From Myxocyprinus asiaticus (lineage: Eukaryota; Chordata; Actinopteri; Cypriniformes; Catostomidae), in contig NC_059362.1 of the NCBI RefSeq assembly GCF_019703515.2, positions 48,065,468 to 48,129,467 on the forward strand: a stretch of 64,000 bases of DNA, given 5' to 3'. Shown here piece after piece: positions 1 through 12,350 of the stretch. The notes under the pieces are model-generated. The model worked only from the letters and a program-made list of their open reading frames with translations. It did not search any database and was not told where the DNA came from. A program made the position numbers and the translations under genes. The first letter of the stretch is position 1, and the number at the start of each line of letters is the position of its first letter.

Positions 1-750
1 CTCTGTACTATTTTTGGGAGTAGTATACACCCCCCCTAAAGCGGCAGATACTCTGGGAGAGGTGATTACTGCTTTTGGAAAAGGTCATGAGGCATCAGTG
101 TATTACTCCCTACTAATTCAGAGTCTGGGGGACGGAGCTTTAACTTCTCTCAAGAGATTATGGGAGAAAGATTTAAACTTGGTATTGGAGGAGGGAGTGT
201 GGGATAGGATTCTAAAAAACATCAAGTCTGCATCTATAGATGTAAGGGTGCATCTTATTTCATTTAAGATTTTACATTGATTCTATTGGACCCCCTCTAG
301 ATTGTATAGGCTTGGTCTTAAATACACACCCACCTGCTGGCGATGCCAATCAGAAGATGGGGACACAACCCATGTTTTTTGGTGGTGTGTTAAGGTCCAA
401 GAATTTTGGTTGAGGGTTCAGAGTTTTGTGTGTGACGTTTTGGGCACTCAAATTTCATTTTGCCTCAGACTCTGTATTTTAGGCAATGGGGCAGTCATTG
501 ATGTAGGGGATAAATACATAAACAATTGGGTCCTAGCCAGTGTTATGATCGGCAGGCAGGTCATCTTTAGGGGATGGAAGTCGACTGGAGTACCCTCATT
601 TCAGGAGTGGTGCACAGAGATGGGCAGGGTGGTGGCATTCGAAGAAATGTCATTATAGAAGGCTGGGAAACTTGGATTTATTTATTAAAAAATGGGGCAG
701 CTGTTTGGCATTTTTGGAAGGCTCTCGGGGAGGGGCTCTGGAGAGAGATT
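1..750 (+). mobile_element. 3' end of an L1-like LINE (ORF2 C-terminus)
   Basis: An open frame at 14-658 encodes the C-terminal tail of an L1-type ORF2 protein. It includes a Cys-rich stretch (CWRC, then HVFWWC) typical of the segment after the reverse transcriptase. One in-frame TGA at 278-280 interrupts it, where the surrounding residues continue smoothly in the same frame. The element enters from outside the window, so the reverse transcriptase is not seen. About 90 bases of probable 3' UTR follow before a TA-rich repeat. The copy is dead. The L1-clade assignment rests on the protein pattern only. Confidence 0.7.
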
Positions 751-762
751 TAATTGTGTATG

Positions 763-775
763 ATTATATATATAT

Positions 776-807
<32 letters not shown>

Positions 808-808
808 T
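763..808. repeat. TA/CA microsatellite
   Basis: Alternating TA with a short CA block. It sits exactly between the LINE 3' end and the truncated receptor, so it may be part of the LINE tail or its target site. Confidence 0.9.
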
Positions 809-837
809 ATTTTTTATTTGTAGTTTTTTTTGGGCAA

Positions 838-1179
838 GTTGACATGCGTGTTGACGTCTCGCAACTTCTGATAGAAGTAAATGCTGATGACCACCGTGAA
901 AAGGATGCTGCCAATTTCCCCAAAGATGGTGAGAAATTTCAGGATCCTACACGTACAAATACCGATCCTGTACGAGGAACGCAAGAGCATGATGTCGTAG
1001 ATGTTCACGATCACGATTGCCTCCAGATTCACCACAGCCAGTCCCAGAAGAATGACTTCAAACGTCTTCAGACGTGTCATATGAAAGATAGATATGATCA
1101 ATATTGTGTTTCCCGAAACACCAATGACAGATATGATGATCCTCAGGGCCATAAGATCGACATTAATTGACCCCTCCAT
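838..1179 (-). pseudogene. Truncated V1R/ORA-like chemoreceptor fragment
   Basis: The reverse strand encodes about 114 residues resembling the N-terminal third of a teleost ORA (V1R-related) class A GPCR. Three hydrophobic segments are visible. The first contains a GNTILI motif (the GN of TM1). TM2 has LGLAVVNLE. A Cys-bearing segment leads to TM3, which ends FYQKLRDVNTH. The ATG at 1179 is the natural start. Reading fails a few codons after the last recognisable residues, at an A-run beside the TA repeat and LINE, and no donor site is visible there. TM4-TM7 are absent from the sequence to the left. A truncated pseudogene, cut by the LINE, is the simplest reading. The alternative is a first exon of a multi-exon ORA gene whose remainder lies outside the window. 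Family assignment is moderate; the paralogue is unknown. Confidence 0.5.
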
Positions 1180-1182
1180 CAC

Positions 1183-3074
1183 TTCAGTTTCAATGAGAGT
1201 AACTGAACAAACATCAACTCGCAGGTCTTTTATACCAACTGGTTTGGTGCCGTTTCTGCTCCAGTGGATTGAAGTTTCTGTGAATCAGTAGATTAGGTTC
1301 ATCCTGGTTAACTGGAGTTTAAAGAAAAGCTGAAGAACTTAGAGAGCTGGGAGTCGAGTAATTGATGGCTTAGAGCTTTGATGTTCTTCATGTTGTAACG
1401 AACAGAAACCTGGTTTTAATTTCTCCACGGAGCTTGGCATCTTCATCACTTACTCATTGACTAACAGTAAATATAATACAAATATAACCATATATAAACT
1501 GGTTTCAATCCAGAGCTCTGAGAATATTCATTATTTTTTATTAATACACGCTGCATCACACAGACATCTGTCAGTGTAGACACCATATTTAACTACATTT
1601 TTATCTAAATGTCCTCTAATAAGCACAACCCATGTTTTCTGGTGTTTTTACTGGAATTACATTTTTAATGTTACGTCAGCTGAACGATTAAAGATGAAGA
1701 GTAAGCTTAAACAGTATAGACTAAACAGAACAACCCAACCTGAAGCCTCCTTTTCAATCACGAAAAATAGAATATGGCGTCTACCCTAACTAAGCTCAAA
1801 GTCCCTTTCAAGGCAAGTCAGTCCACTCGGCGGCTATCTTTGGAACGTTCCCGGGCAGCTATTTTCAATGTAAACAAGCGGCATAAAAGTACAGCTTGTG
1901 TACAGTTGGTGAAGATTTCGATCAAAGAACACATTTCAAATCAGCAGTTAAATCTGATGACAATGGTCTCATTAAATGTGCTTGTTTACCTCAGACCAGG
2001 CTAAAAAAATGCTTCTGGCTGGTCCAGCTAATATGCATGCTCGTTCACTAGTTAACTCACAGAGGATGTATAGAAATAAAAAATGAAATCTAAAAGGTGA
2101 TTGGCTCTTTTACCTGTAAGGCAGAGTTCCTTTTCTACATCCGCCATATTGGCCGTCCCAAATTCTCCCATTCATTTTAATACAAGTGGTCCATCTTGGG
2201 CTAAATGGTCTTTTCTAAGGTCCATAACAGAAAAGTTATATGCAGCAATACATTGCTCACAAATGTTTTTGATTCCTAAACTGTATGCCCCATTGCAATC
2301 ATCCCCATTGAACTGCCCTTTTTACACATATTATCGGTAAACTTATGATTAATTTATACTTACCATCTATAGAAAAAAATTTCCACTCTAGCATGGTGGT
2401 TTTCATTGCAATATAGTACCAGCCACCACTGCTATAAACATATAAACAAAGATTCATACACTGTTTATGGGCATTTTTTTAGTATTAATGGAGTTAACTT
2501 GGTGTAAACTCTATGGTTACCATGCCATTTATGTCTCTCAAGACGGCACGTCTCTTACTCTTGCTAATCTATACACTGATAGCACACGTACATCTCCCAG
2601 ACATCTATTTGATGTGTGCGTTTACATCTGGAAGACATTTTTTTTAGGTTGTTTGCTCATCTGCGATACGTCTATAAGATGTTTCTTCTCGGATGTCAAT
2701 CAGACATTCAGCAGATGTATTGAGAAGTTTTTGATTTAGAATGTTTGTAAATCTGATTTTTGTAAGATGTTCAGGGGATGTTTATTAAAATGTGATGCTT
2801 TCCAGATGAAAAGATCTAAAACAAACATCTGGGAAATCCTGATCTTTTTCCATTGGGAACCCTTACTAGCTCAGCTACAAATGCAACACCGCTGTGTTAT
2901 ATCAGAGTTATTACTGCATGAGAATTGTGTTTGTTTGTAAATGTCACCATTTATTACACTATATACCCACTTTACCATGGTAGCAAGAACACATAGCCTT
3001 TACAATTGCCGGTGTTCTGGATCAGCTGGGGACCATGTTAACTGGGGATGTGCACGTGAAGAATATTACTTTAA
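1183..3074. other. Non-coding stretch with repeat-like blocks
   Basis: No convincing gene is seen. Short open frames have no recognisable domain. Between about 2540 and 2850 the words AGATGT and ACATCT recur many times in both orientations, as in decayed fish DNA transposons. No clean element boundaries were found. Confidence 0.4.
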
Positions 3075-4345
3075 TGTGAACTGCCAAGGAGCCATGAAAA
3101 GGTGTTTTACACATCATAAAAAATGTTGGTATCGTTATTAGCCTGCTTTGTATGATCAGTGTCTGTTCCAATGAATTTGACACAGTTTAAGAGGGATTTT
3201 AACATGGTTTCACATCTGGTGTCCCATGTTAACCTGTGACATTGGTTTGAATGGGAACTGGCGATTACACTTGTCAAGAGCAGTAAATAGCATGTGGAAG
3301 TCTTTTATTTGCAACACTAAAGCATCATAGGCTTATATGTGTCAACAATAGGCCTATACTTTTAAATTACTTTTATTTATAAAAAAAAACAATAGCTTGA
3401 TAAAGTTGATAAAACAGTTGTGACGGCACATACAGAAGGTCTGTTGGTGTAGGGGTAGTGTGTTTGTTAAATATGCATACAGTCCTAGGTTCAATTCCCT
3501 ATAAATATATGCATTTAAATTGTTATAATAGCATCTTTAATGTGCATGACAGTGTTGTATGTTTGACTACCCATGACACTGCCAAAAGATGATCTTTCAG
3601 AACAGTGCAATATTTTTGGTGCAGAGCAAGTAGAAAGGCACAATTGACCCATGGGTAAGAATAAATGGTACTTTTAAATGGTAGAAAGTTCTTCAGAAAC
3701 ACAATGATTTTGTTTGTTAGGCAAAACTTCATCCATTACTGTAATTACTGGCTGTTAGATTCAGTTGCCATTTTGATTGATTTATTTAAAACAATATAAT
3801 AAATTGGGTCTGTGTATGTGATTTACAAAAACTTTTCAATAGACCTGTTAAAAATACATCATAATCTGCAGCAAAGCTTCCAATTTGTCCTGATTGATGG
3901 GGATTTGAACCTGGGTCATTATGTTTACTGCCAGTGTGATTTACTAATGGACCAGTGTCCAATCTATAATTAATTATTCACTGTGTTATAAATAATGTTT
4001 GGAAAAAGTTACAACTCAAACTATTATTTCATCAAGCCATTATTCATTATAAAGAAATAAAAGCAATTGGAAGTATATTATTGACACATATCAGCATATG
4101 ATGCTTTAGTGTTGCAAATAAAAGACTTTAATTTGTGATTTACTGCTCTTGACTCGCCAGTTCCCATTCAAACCATTGTGTCACATGGGAAATCAGATGT
4201 TATCCTGTTGTTCAAATCGCTCTTAAACTGTTGATTAGAACAGACATCGATGAAAAAACTCGGTTTAATAATGATACCAATATTTTTTATAATGTGCTAA
4301 AGGTCTTTTATTGGCTGCTTGACAATGCACATTGAACGAATCTAC
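3075..4345. repeat. Foldback DNA element with long inverted arms
   Basis: The left arm (about 3075-3370) is matched in reverse complement by the right arm (about 4055-4345). Shared landmarks are GTTTGAATGGGAACTGGCGA, AGAGCAGTAAAT, TTGCAACACTAAAGCATCAT and ATGTGTCAA. The spacer carries no transposase. The structure fits a non-autonomous foldback or MITE-type DNA transposon. Exact termini and target duplication are not resolved. Confidence 0.65.
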
Positions 4346-4851
4346 AGAAAAGGCAAGTAAAATTATTCACAAGCACGCGCACGTTGAGTCACAACACCTT
4401 AACATTTGTGGAAATACTCTTTCCAATAAATGCTGCTTTACAATTAATGGACTACACTTAATAGTTCCCTCTAAAAACAATACTTTGATGAAGCATATAA
4501 AGGAAAGCATGAAAACAATCTATCAGCACGCGCTTCACCGAGAACAAGAAAGAATCAAGTCATTTAAGTTTGGTTTTGTTCTCTTGATCAAAACACATCG
4601 GCAGAGGCTGATTATATTTATCATATAAGTACATAAACCGCTATTGTATGCGTGCATCTACTATGTAAACAGACTGTATCACCAGTGTAATTTCCCCAAA
4701 ACAAAAGATTCAGCACAATCCTATCACTTGTTGCAGGAAAAGCAAATTTAATGTATTTTCGCGCTTGACAGAACAGAGAAATGTGGGGACAATATACAGT
4801 ATATGTACAGGAATCTTCGACTAGCATATGTATAACATATGAAGCGATTCC

Positions 4852-5035
4852 TGAACAACGCGATGAATCATCGCTGCATTAAACAACGCCATGAGTCGCC
4901 GCTGAGTTAGGGAACGCCAGGAGTCACCGCTGAGTAAAGGAACGCCAGGGGTCACCGCTGAGTTAAAGAACGCCAGGAGTCACCGCTGAGTTAAGGAACG
5001 CCGGGAGACACCGCTGTGTTAAGGAACGTCACGCC
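4852..5035. repeat. 28-bp minisatellite beside the candidate mga promoter
   Basis: About six to seven diverged tandem copies of a 28-bp unit with the core GAACGCCAGGAGTCACCGCT followed by GAGTTAAG. The outer copies are more degraded (for example GAACAACGCGATGAATCATC). The array is unusually GC-rich for the region and lies directly upstream of a CRE-containing segment. Confidence 0.85.
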
Positions 5036-5400
5036 ATTCGCCAGCGGGATCAGCTCCGGTGACTGTGACGTCACTCGAGGCTGTCTGTTGTTTTGAGCGG
5101 CATTTCAGTTATGAAGCGCTGGACGCCTCAAACACACCGATCAGGAGGAATTAAAAAAAACAAAAACAAAACACTTACAGGTGGAGAGTGTCACGTCGAA
5201 TGACTTCGACCGGATCCGTTGCTGTTTATCTAAGGCAAGTGACCAACTGCTGATATCTGTATAGTGTTAGATGTGCTTGTTTTGCAAGAGTTGACTTGTT
5301 TGATCCGCACAGACTCCCGCGCGTTCCTGAGCTCGCGCTGTAGTCACGCGGAAAACTCCCGCCATTGAACGTTGAAGTAAACAGACTAGTCGACTACAAC
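5036..5400 (+). promoter_or_regulatory. mga: Candidate mga promoter and untranslated first exon
   Basis: This is a locally GC-rich, CpG-containing segment in AT-rich surroundings. It contains a perfect palindromic CRE, TGACGTCA, at 5066-5073. The first coding exon of mga is preceded by a splice acceptor (CAG at 13659-13661, then 81 bases of 5' UTR), so at least one upstream untranslated exon must exist. A GC-type donor-like sequence (AAG then GCAAGT) occurs around 5234-5240. The promoter, transcription start and this exon are inferences; no TATA box is evident. Confidence 0.4.
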
Positions 5401-6344
5401 TACAGAAACATAGTCGACACCGTCAGCCAGAAGTCGATTATTCGCTCACCACGTGAATTATAAAATGCGTCTGCACTGAAAAAACGCAGCTGGTTCAAAT
5501 ATAGGCTGTGAAGTTCTGTCAGACACAGAATGCACTTCAAAAATGATGTTTGTTTACTGTGTTACTCTGCTCAACAACAATGTATCGACCAAGCCACAGC
5601 TGTGCTGATGACGCAATTTGCGTCACACATACTGTGTGGAGTGATCAGCAACGCGGACACCTGAAGTATACTTTAGTCTTCAAGCATCACTGGAGGTCGA
5701 CCGATATATCGGGTTTACCAATTAATCGATGCCGATAGTTGCTGATATTTTTTTTATTCCTCTGTGTTCCTCTGAAAATTAAGTTTTTTAAATTGAAGCG
5801 AGGGCATGCAAAGAAAAATGCGACTATATAGAAACGTCCCTCGTCAGCACATGCATCTTGTCTCCAGCTTCATATTGTGAATAATAATAAAATGTAGACT
5901 ATAAAAAGCTTAATTTGGTAAATATTACATTTAGGGCATTGTAACAGAGCCAAGTCTACGTCATTTAAAATAGGGCTGAAACTATTAGTCAGCGTTATCA
6001 ACAACGTCCACAATGAAAAATTGTTGACAAAAAGTTTAATTGTCGAATAGTCGTTTGATGTAATTTAACATAACATGAGATCATATTAAACTCTAATGAT
6101 GACGCAGTTCACGACTGACTGAGGAGAGAATTACACAACTCAGAGTCTAGACACACTCCAAACCTTCCAAACAGCTTAAAGTGATGTAGATTGCAAAATA
6201 TGAAGGAATTATAATGCAAAAATACAAAATAAGTAAATACAGAAGCACTCTTGTTGTGGAATAAGTGGAGCCGGAGCTCTTTAAAGGAAACACCCCGACG
6301 TTACATCTTTAATGCAGTTATATTTAATATTTTTATTTATTTAT
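5401..6344. other. Presumed mga 5'-UTR intron with DNA-transposon remnants
   Basis: No coding signal. Two repeat ends are recognisable. One begins GAGGTCGACCGATATATCGG at 5693, the terminus of a family also present at 12938 and 57518. The other begins TAGGGCTGAAACTATTAGTC near 5971 and is hAT-like. A related inverted end near 12850-12917 suggests that the first element was split by later insertions, including the minisatellite region. That joining is inference. Confidence 0.4.
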
Positions 6345-9300
6345 TTTTTCTCCCCAATTTGGAATGCCCAATTCCCAATGCACTCTAAGTCCTCGTGGTG
6401 GTGTAGTGACTCGCCTCAATCCGGGTGGCAGAGGACGAATCTCAGTTGCCTCCGCGTCTGAGATGTCAATCCGCGCATCTTATCACGTGACTTGTTGAGC
6501 GCGTTACCACGGAGATGTAGCGCGTGTGGAGGCTTCACGCTGTTCTCCGCCGCATCCACGCACAACTCACCATGTGCCCCACCGAGAGTGAGAACCACAT
6601 TATAGCGACCATGAGGAGGTTACCCCATGTGACTCTACCCTCCCTAGCAACCGGGCCAATTTGGTTGCTGAGGAGACCTGGCTGGAGTCACTCAGCACAC
6701 CCTGGATTCAAACTCGCGACTCCAGGTGTGTTAGCCAGCGTCAATACTCGCTGAGATACCCAGACCCCAAATGCACTTATATTTAATGCGTTATAGCTTT
6801 AATGCAGTTATATTTAATGTGTTACAGCTTTAATGCGGTTATATTTAATGCGTTACATCTTTAATGCAGTTATATTTTGTGTTACATCTTTAATGCAGTT
6901 ATATTTAATGTGTTACATCTTTAATTCGGTTATATTTAATGTGTTACATCTTTAATGCGGTTATATTTAATGCGTTACATCTTTAATGCAGTTATATTTT
7001 GTGTTACATCTTTAATGCAGTTATATTTAATGTGTTACATCTTTAATTCGGTTATATTTAATGTGTTACATCTTTAATGTGGTTATATTTAATGCGTTAC
7101 ATCTTTAATGCAGTTATATTTTGTTACATCTTTAATGCAGTTATATTTAATGCGTTACATCTTTAATGCAGTTATATTTAATGCGTTACAGCTTTAATGC
7201 AGTTATATTTAATGCGTTATAGCTTTAATGCAGTTATATTTAATGTGTTACATCTTTAATGCGGTTATATTTAATGTGTTGCATCTTTAATGCAGTTATA
7301 TTTTATGTGTTACATCTTTAATGCAGTTATATTTAATGTGTTACATCTTTAATGCGGTTATATTTAATGCGTTACATCTTTAATGCAGTTATATTTAATG
7401 CGTTATAGCTTTAATGCAGTTATATTTTATGTGACATCTTTAATGCAGTTATATTTTATGTGTTACATCTTTAATGCAGTTATATTTAATGCGTTATAGC
7501 TTTAATGCAGTTATATTTAATGCGTTATAGCTTTAATGCAGTTATATTTTATGTGACATCTTTAATGCAGTTATATTTTATGTGTTACATCTTTAATGCA
7601 GTTATATTTAATGTGTTACATCTTTAATGCAGTTATATTTTGTGTTACATCTTTAATGCAGTTATATTTAATGCGTTACAGCTTTAATGCAGTTATATTT
7701 AATGCGTTACATCTTTAATGCAGTTATATTTAATGCGTTACATCTTTAATGCACTTATATTTAATGCGTTACAGCTTTAATGCAGTTATATTTAATGTGT
7801 TATAGCTTTAATGCAGTTATATTTTGTTACATCTTTAATGCAGTTATATTTAATGCGTTACAGCTTTAATGCAGTTATATTTAATGCGTTACATCTTTAA
7901 TGCAGTTATATTTAATGTGTTACATCTTTAATGCAGTTATATTTAATGCGTTATAGCTTTAATGCAGTTATATTTAATGCGTTACATCTTTAATGCAGTT
8001 AGATTTTATGTGACATCTTTAATGCAGTTATATTTTATGTGTTACATCTTTAATGCAGTTATATTTAATGTGTTACATCTTTAATGCAGTTATATTTTGT
8101 GTTACATCTTTAATGCAGTTATATTTAATGTGTTACATCTTTAATGCAGTTATATTTAATGCGTTATAGCTTTAATGCAGTTATATTTAATGCGTTATAG
8201 CTTTAATGCAGTTATATTTTATGTGACATCTTTAATGCAGTTATATTTTGTTACATCTTTAATGCAGTTATATTTAATGCGTTATAGCTTTAATGCAGTT
8301 ATATTTAATGCGTTATAGCTTTAATGCAGTTATATTTTATGTGACATCTTTAATGCAGTTATATTTTATGTGTTACATCTTTAATGCAGTTATATTTTAT
8401 GTTACATCTTTAATGCAGTTATATTTAATACGTTATAGCTTTAATGCAGTTATATTTAATGCGTTATAGCTTTAATGCAGTTATATTTAATGCGTTATAG
8501 CTTTAATGCAGTTATATTTTATGTGACATCTTTAATGCAGTTATATTTAATGCGTTACATCTTTAATGCGGTTATATTTAATGCGTTATAGCTTTAATGC
8601 AGTTATATTTAATGCGTTATAGCTTTAATGCAGTTATATTTAATGTGTTACATCTTTAATGAAGTTATATTTAATGTGTTACATCTTTAATGCAGTTATA
8701 TTTAATGTGTTACATCTTTAATGCAGTTATATTTTGTGTTACATCTTTAATGCAGTTATATTTAATGTGTTACATCTTTAATGCAGTTATATTTAATGCG
8801 TTATAGCTTTAATGCAGTTATATTTTATGTTACATCTTTAATGCAGTTATATTTAATGCGTTATAGCTTTAATGCAGTTATATTTTATGTTACATCTTTA
8901 ATGCAGTTATATTTAATGCGTTATAGCTTTAATGCAGTTATATTTAATGTGTTACATCTTTAATGCAGTTATATTTAATGCGTTATAGCTTTAATGCAGT
9001 TATATTTAATGCGTTATAGCTTTAATGCAGTTATATTTAATGTGTTACATCTTTAATGCGGTTATATTTAATGCGTTATAGCTTTAATGCAGTTATATTT
9101 AATGCGTTATAGCTTTAATGCAGTTATATTTTATGTGACATCTTTAATGCAGTTATATTTAATGCGTTACATCTTTAATGCGGTTATATTTAATGCGTTA
9201 TAGCTTTAATGCAGTTATATTTAATGCGTTATAGCTTTAATGCAGTTATATTTAATGTGTTACATCTTTAATGCAGTTATATTTTGTGTTACATCTTTAA

Positions 9301-10735
9301 TGCAGTTATATTTAATGCGTTATAGCTTTAATGCAGTTATATTTTATGTTACATCTTTAATGCAGTTATATTTAATGCGTTATAGCTTTAATGCAGTTAT
9401 ATTTAATGTGTTACATCTTTAATGCAGTTATATTTAATGTGTTACATCTTTAATGCAGTTATATTTAATGCGTTATAGCTTTAATGCAGTTATATTTAAT
9501 GTGTTACATCTTTAATGCGGTTATATTTAATGCGTTATAGCTTTAATGCAGTTATATTTAATGCGTTATAGCTTTAATGCAGTTATATTTTATGTGACAT
9601 CTTTAATGCAGTTATATTTAATGCGTTACATCTTTAATGCGGTTATATTTAATGCGTTATAGCTTTAATGCAGTTATATTTAATGCGTTATAGCTTTAAT
9701 GCAGTTATATTTAATGTGTTACATCTTTAATGCAGTTATATTTTGTGTTACATCTTTAATGCAGTTATATTTAATGCGTTATAGCTTTAATGCAGTTATA
9801 TTTTATGTTACATCTTTAATGCAGTTATATTTAATGCGTTATAGCTTTAATGCAGTTATATTTAATGTGTTACATCTTTAATGCAGTTATATTTTGTGTT
9901 ACATCTTTAATGCAGTTATATTTAATGCGTTATAGCTTTAATGCAGTTATATTTAATGTGTTACATCTTTAATGCAGTTATATTTAATGCGTTATAGCTT
10001 TAATGCAGTTATATTTAATGTGTTACATCTTTAATACAGTTATATTTAATGCGTTATAGCTTTAATGCAGTTAGATTTTATGTGACATCTTTAATGCAGT
10101 TATATTTAATGTGTTACATCTTTAATGCAGTTATATTTAATGTGTTACATCTTTAATGCGGTTATATTTAATGCGTTACATCTTTAATGCAGTTATATTT
10201 AATGTGTTACATCTTTAATGCGGTTATATTTAATGTGTTACATCTTTAATGCGGTTATATTTAATGTGTTACATCTTTAATGCGGTTATATTTAATGTGT
10301 TACATCTTTAATGCAGTTATATTTAATGTGTTACATCTTTAATGCGGTTATATTTAATGCGTTACAGCTTTAATGCAGTTATATTTAATGTGTTACATCT
10401 TTAATGCAGTTATATTTAATGCGTTATAGCTTTAATGCAGTTATATTTAATGCGTTATAGCTTTAATGCAGTTAGATTTTATGTGACATCTTTAATGCAG
10501 TTATATTTAATGAGTTACATCTTTAATGCAGTTATATTTAATGAGTTACATCTTTAATGCAGTTATATTTAATGTGTTACATCTTTAATGCAGTTATATT
10601 TTATGTTACATCTTTAATGCAGTTATATTTAATGAGTTACATCTTTAATGCAGTTATATTTAATGTGTTACATCTTTAATGCTTCTGCATTAAATTTTAT
10701 GTGTTACATCTTTAATTCTTCTGCAGTATAGCTGC
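6299..10735. repeat. Large 31-bp minisatellite array with higher-order structure
   Basis: Well over 100 tandem copies of a 31-bp unit with the consensus CATCTTTAATGCAGTTATAT plus TTAATGCGTTA. It has discrete variants: TATAGC replacing ACATC, GCGG replacing GCAG, and shortened units with TTTTGTG or TTTTATGTGACATC. The array is continuous from about 6770, with a first unit at 6299 left of the inserted SINE. Identical variant orders recur every 459 bases: the strings starting at 9240 and 9699 match, and the one at 8781 largely matches. This points to segmental amplification. The open frames inside it are by-products of the period. It lies in the presumed first intron of mga. Confidence 0.95.
6345..6769 (-). 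mobile_element. tRNA-derived SINE, copy 1
   Basis: Reverse-oriented copy of a SINE of about 400 bp found five times in the window. Read on the minus strand, the head (right end) carries a tRNA-like A box (TATCTCAGCGAG) and B box (region of GAGTCGCGAGTTTGAATCCA). The body contains TTGGTTGCTGAGGAGACC-type and CCTCCCTAGCAACC motifs and ends in a CCAATTTGGAATGCCC tail. It inserted at the left edge of the 31-bp array: an array unit is visible at 6300-6330 and the array resumes at 6770. Confidence 0.8.
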
Positions 10736-10898
10736 TAAAGTAAATGTACGTTGTTTTAAAGGAGTTTTAGATATTTATATCGGAAAACAAGCCAAAACAA
10801 AACAAATCAAATGATGATATGAATGATATCTATCTATCAGAAGAATTTTTTTTTTTTTATCTGAGAATGTTGAATATAATATTAAAAATACAAATATT

Positions 10899-11255
10899 TC
10901 TGAGTGACTCCAGCCAGGTCTCCTAAGCAACCAAATTGGCCCGGTTGCTAGGGAGGGTAGAGTCACATGGGGTAACCTCCTCGTGGTCATGATTAGTGGT
11001 TCTTGCTCTCAATGGGGCGTGTGGTAAGTTGTGTGTGGATAACGGAGAGTAGCATGAGCCTCCACATGCTGTGAGTCTCCGCGGTGTCATGCACAACAAG
11101 TCACATGATAAGATGCACGGATTGACGGTCTCAGAAGCGGAGGCAACTGAGACTTGTCCTCCGCAACCCGGATTGAGGTGAGTAACCGCGCCACCACGAG
11201 GAACGATTAAGTAGTGGGAATTGGGCATTCCAAAGTGGGAGAAAAGGGGATAAAA
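10899..11255 (+). mobile_element. tRNA-derived SINE, copy 2 (head missing)
   Basis: Forward copy of the same SINE. It begins within CTGAGTGACTCCAGCCAGG and so lacks the tRNA-like A/B-box head. The body runs through CCTCGTGGTCATGATTAGTG and ends near GGAATTGGGCATTCC followed by an A-rich stretch. It is a 5'-truncated retrocopy. Confidence 0.75.
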
Positions 11256-11437
11256 AATTAAATGAAAAATCCTTTAAAAAAAAGATGCATCCCTGAAGTT
11301 TTGATTCTGGCTGTTAGAATATGCGCTTCAGAGGAAGATATTAGAAGAGCATTTCGACAGGAAGAAACGATTTTCATGATGTTCGTGAATTACATCTGTT
11401 TAAAGAGACTTCCGCATACTTGCAGATGGTATATGAT

Positions 11438-12350
11438 CAGTGTTGCAAAGGGGCGGAAAATTTTCTGTAAATTTCCGGAAACTTTCCAGAAACTTTCCAT
11501 GGGAAGTTAAGCTGGGGAATTTTGGAAATATTGGAAAAAAACTTTAGGCACTTGGCTATATGCTGTTGCATCTTTGTGGCATTTTTAACATGGGTCTTTG
11601 CGCAGTATTTGCAAATGTACACAGCCTTTCCTTCTACATTGGCTGAGGTGAAATGTATCCACACATCAGATGGCGCACGTGGCATTGTTCTGTAGAGTAA
11701 AATTAGATAAAAGCTTGTAAAAAACACTAATGCAATGCCATGCACAGATATATCAATAGTTAGCTAAACAATTGGAATATACTGGAATGGTAAAAATATT
11801 TTACAATCGACGGACAAATGAAAAGAAATAGGCTAGATGAATAGATGAACATTCCTCAATCAGCATGCTAAATCAAACTATAGCTTATGTTCTTGTATGA
11901 TAACAAAAAACTGGATAGCAGAAGAAACAGCATCACAGTTGAGCTAGCTAGCACCATGATAGCTAGCCTCTTAAACTGTCAATGAAATGGTGTTAGCTAG
12001 CTTACATTTAGCATATCATAAGCAGTGTGCTGTAGTAAGCGGTGTGCTGTAGTAAGCGGTGTGCTGTAAGCAGTGTGCTGTAGTAAGCGGTGTGCTGTAG
12101 TAAGCGGTGTGCTGTAGTAAGCGGTGTGCTGTGTGCATGTGATTGAGGAATACACAGGTTAGAAATTCAACTGAATTTGCATTAAATCTGGTTGTTTTAA
12201 CCAAGATTATGCTGCAAGATGTTGTTTTTTCAACTACATTTAAGTTCCCTGTTATAGGCTAACTTGCAATTTTGCAAATTTCCAGTTTATTCCCGTTAAT
12301 TCCCATGGAAAGTTTCCAACTTTGAAAATTACCAGAATTTTGCAACCCTA
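11438..12350 (-). mobile_element. Internally deleted hAT transposon with BED finger
   Basis: Flanked by a perfect 8-bp duplication, TATATGAT (11430-11437 and 12351-12358), the target size typical of hAT elements. The termini are CAGTGTTGCAAA on the left and TTTGCAACCCTA on the right, so the ends match as CAG(T)GTTGCAAA-type inverted repeats. The minus strand (11437-11745) encodes a BED-type zinc finger: VWIHFTS, then CKYC, then a spaced H and C (HIAKC). That is the DNA-binding N-terminus of hAT transposases. The catalytic domain is missing, so the copy is non-autonomous. Confidence 0.8.
12018..12134. repeat. 17-bp tandem repeat inside the hAT element
   Basis: About seven copies of GTAGTAAGCGGTGTGCT with minor variants (CAGT for CGGT, one copy shortened). 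It is contained within the hAT-derived element and is probably a local expansion. Confidence 0.85.

Noticed and set aside
8781..9881. Three repeated 60-residue open frames (MQLYLM... types)
   Set aside because: They are translations of the 31-bp minisatellite; their 459-bp spacing reflects the higher-order repeat, not genes.
6299..10735. CRISPR array
   Set aside because: The units are contiguous with no unique spacers, in a vertebrate genome with no cas genes.
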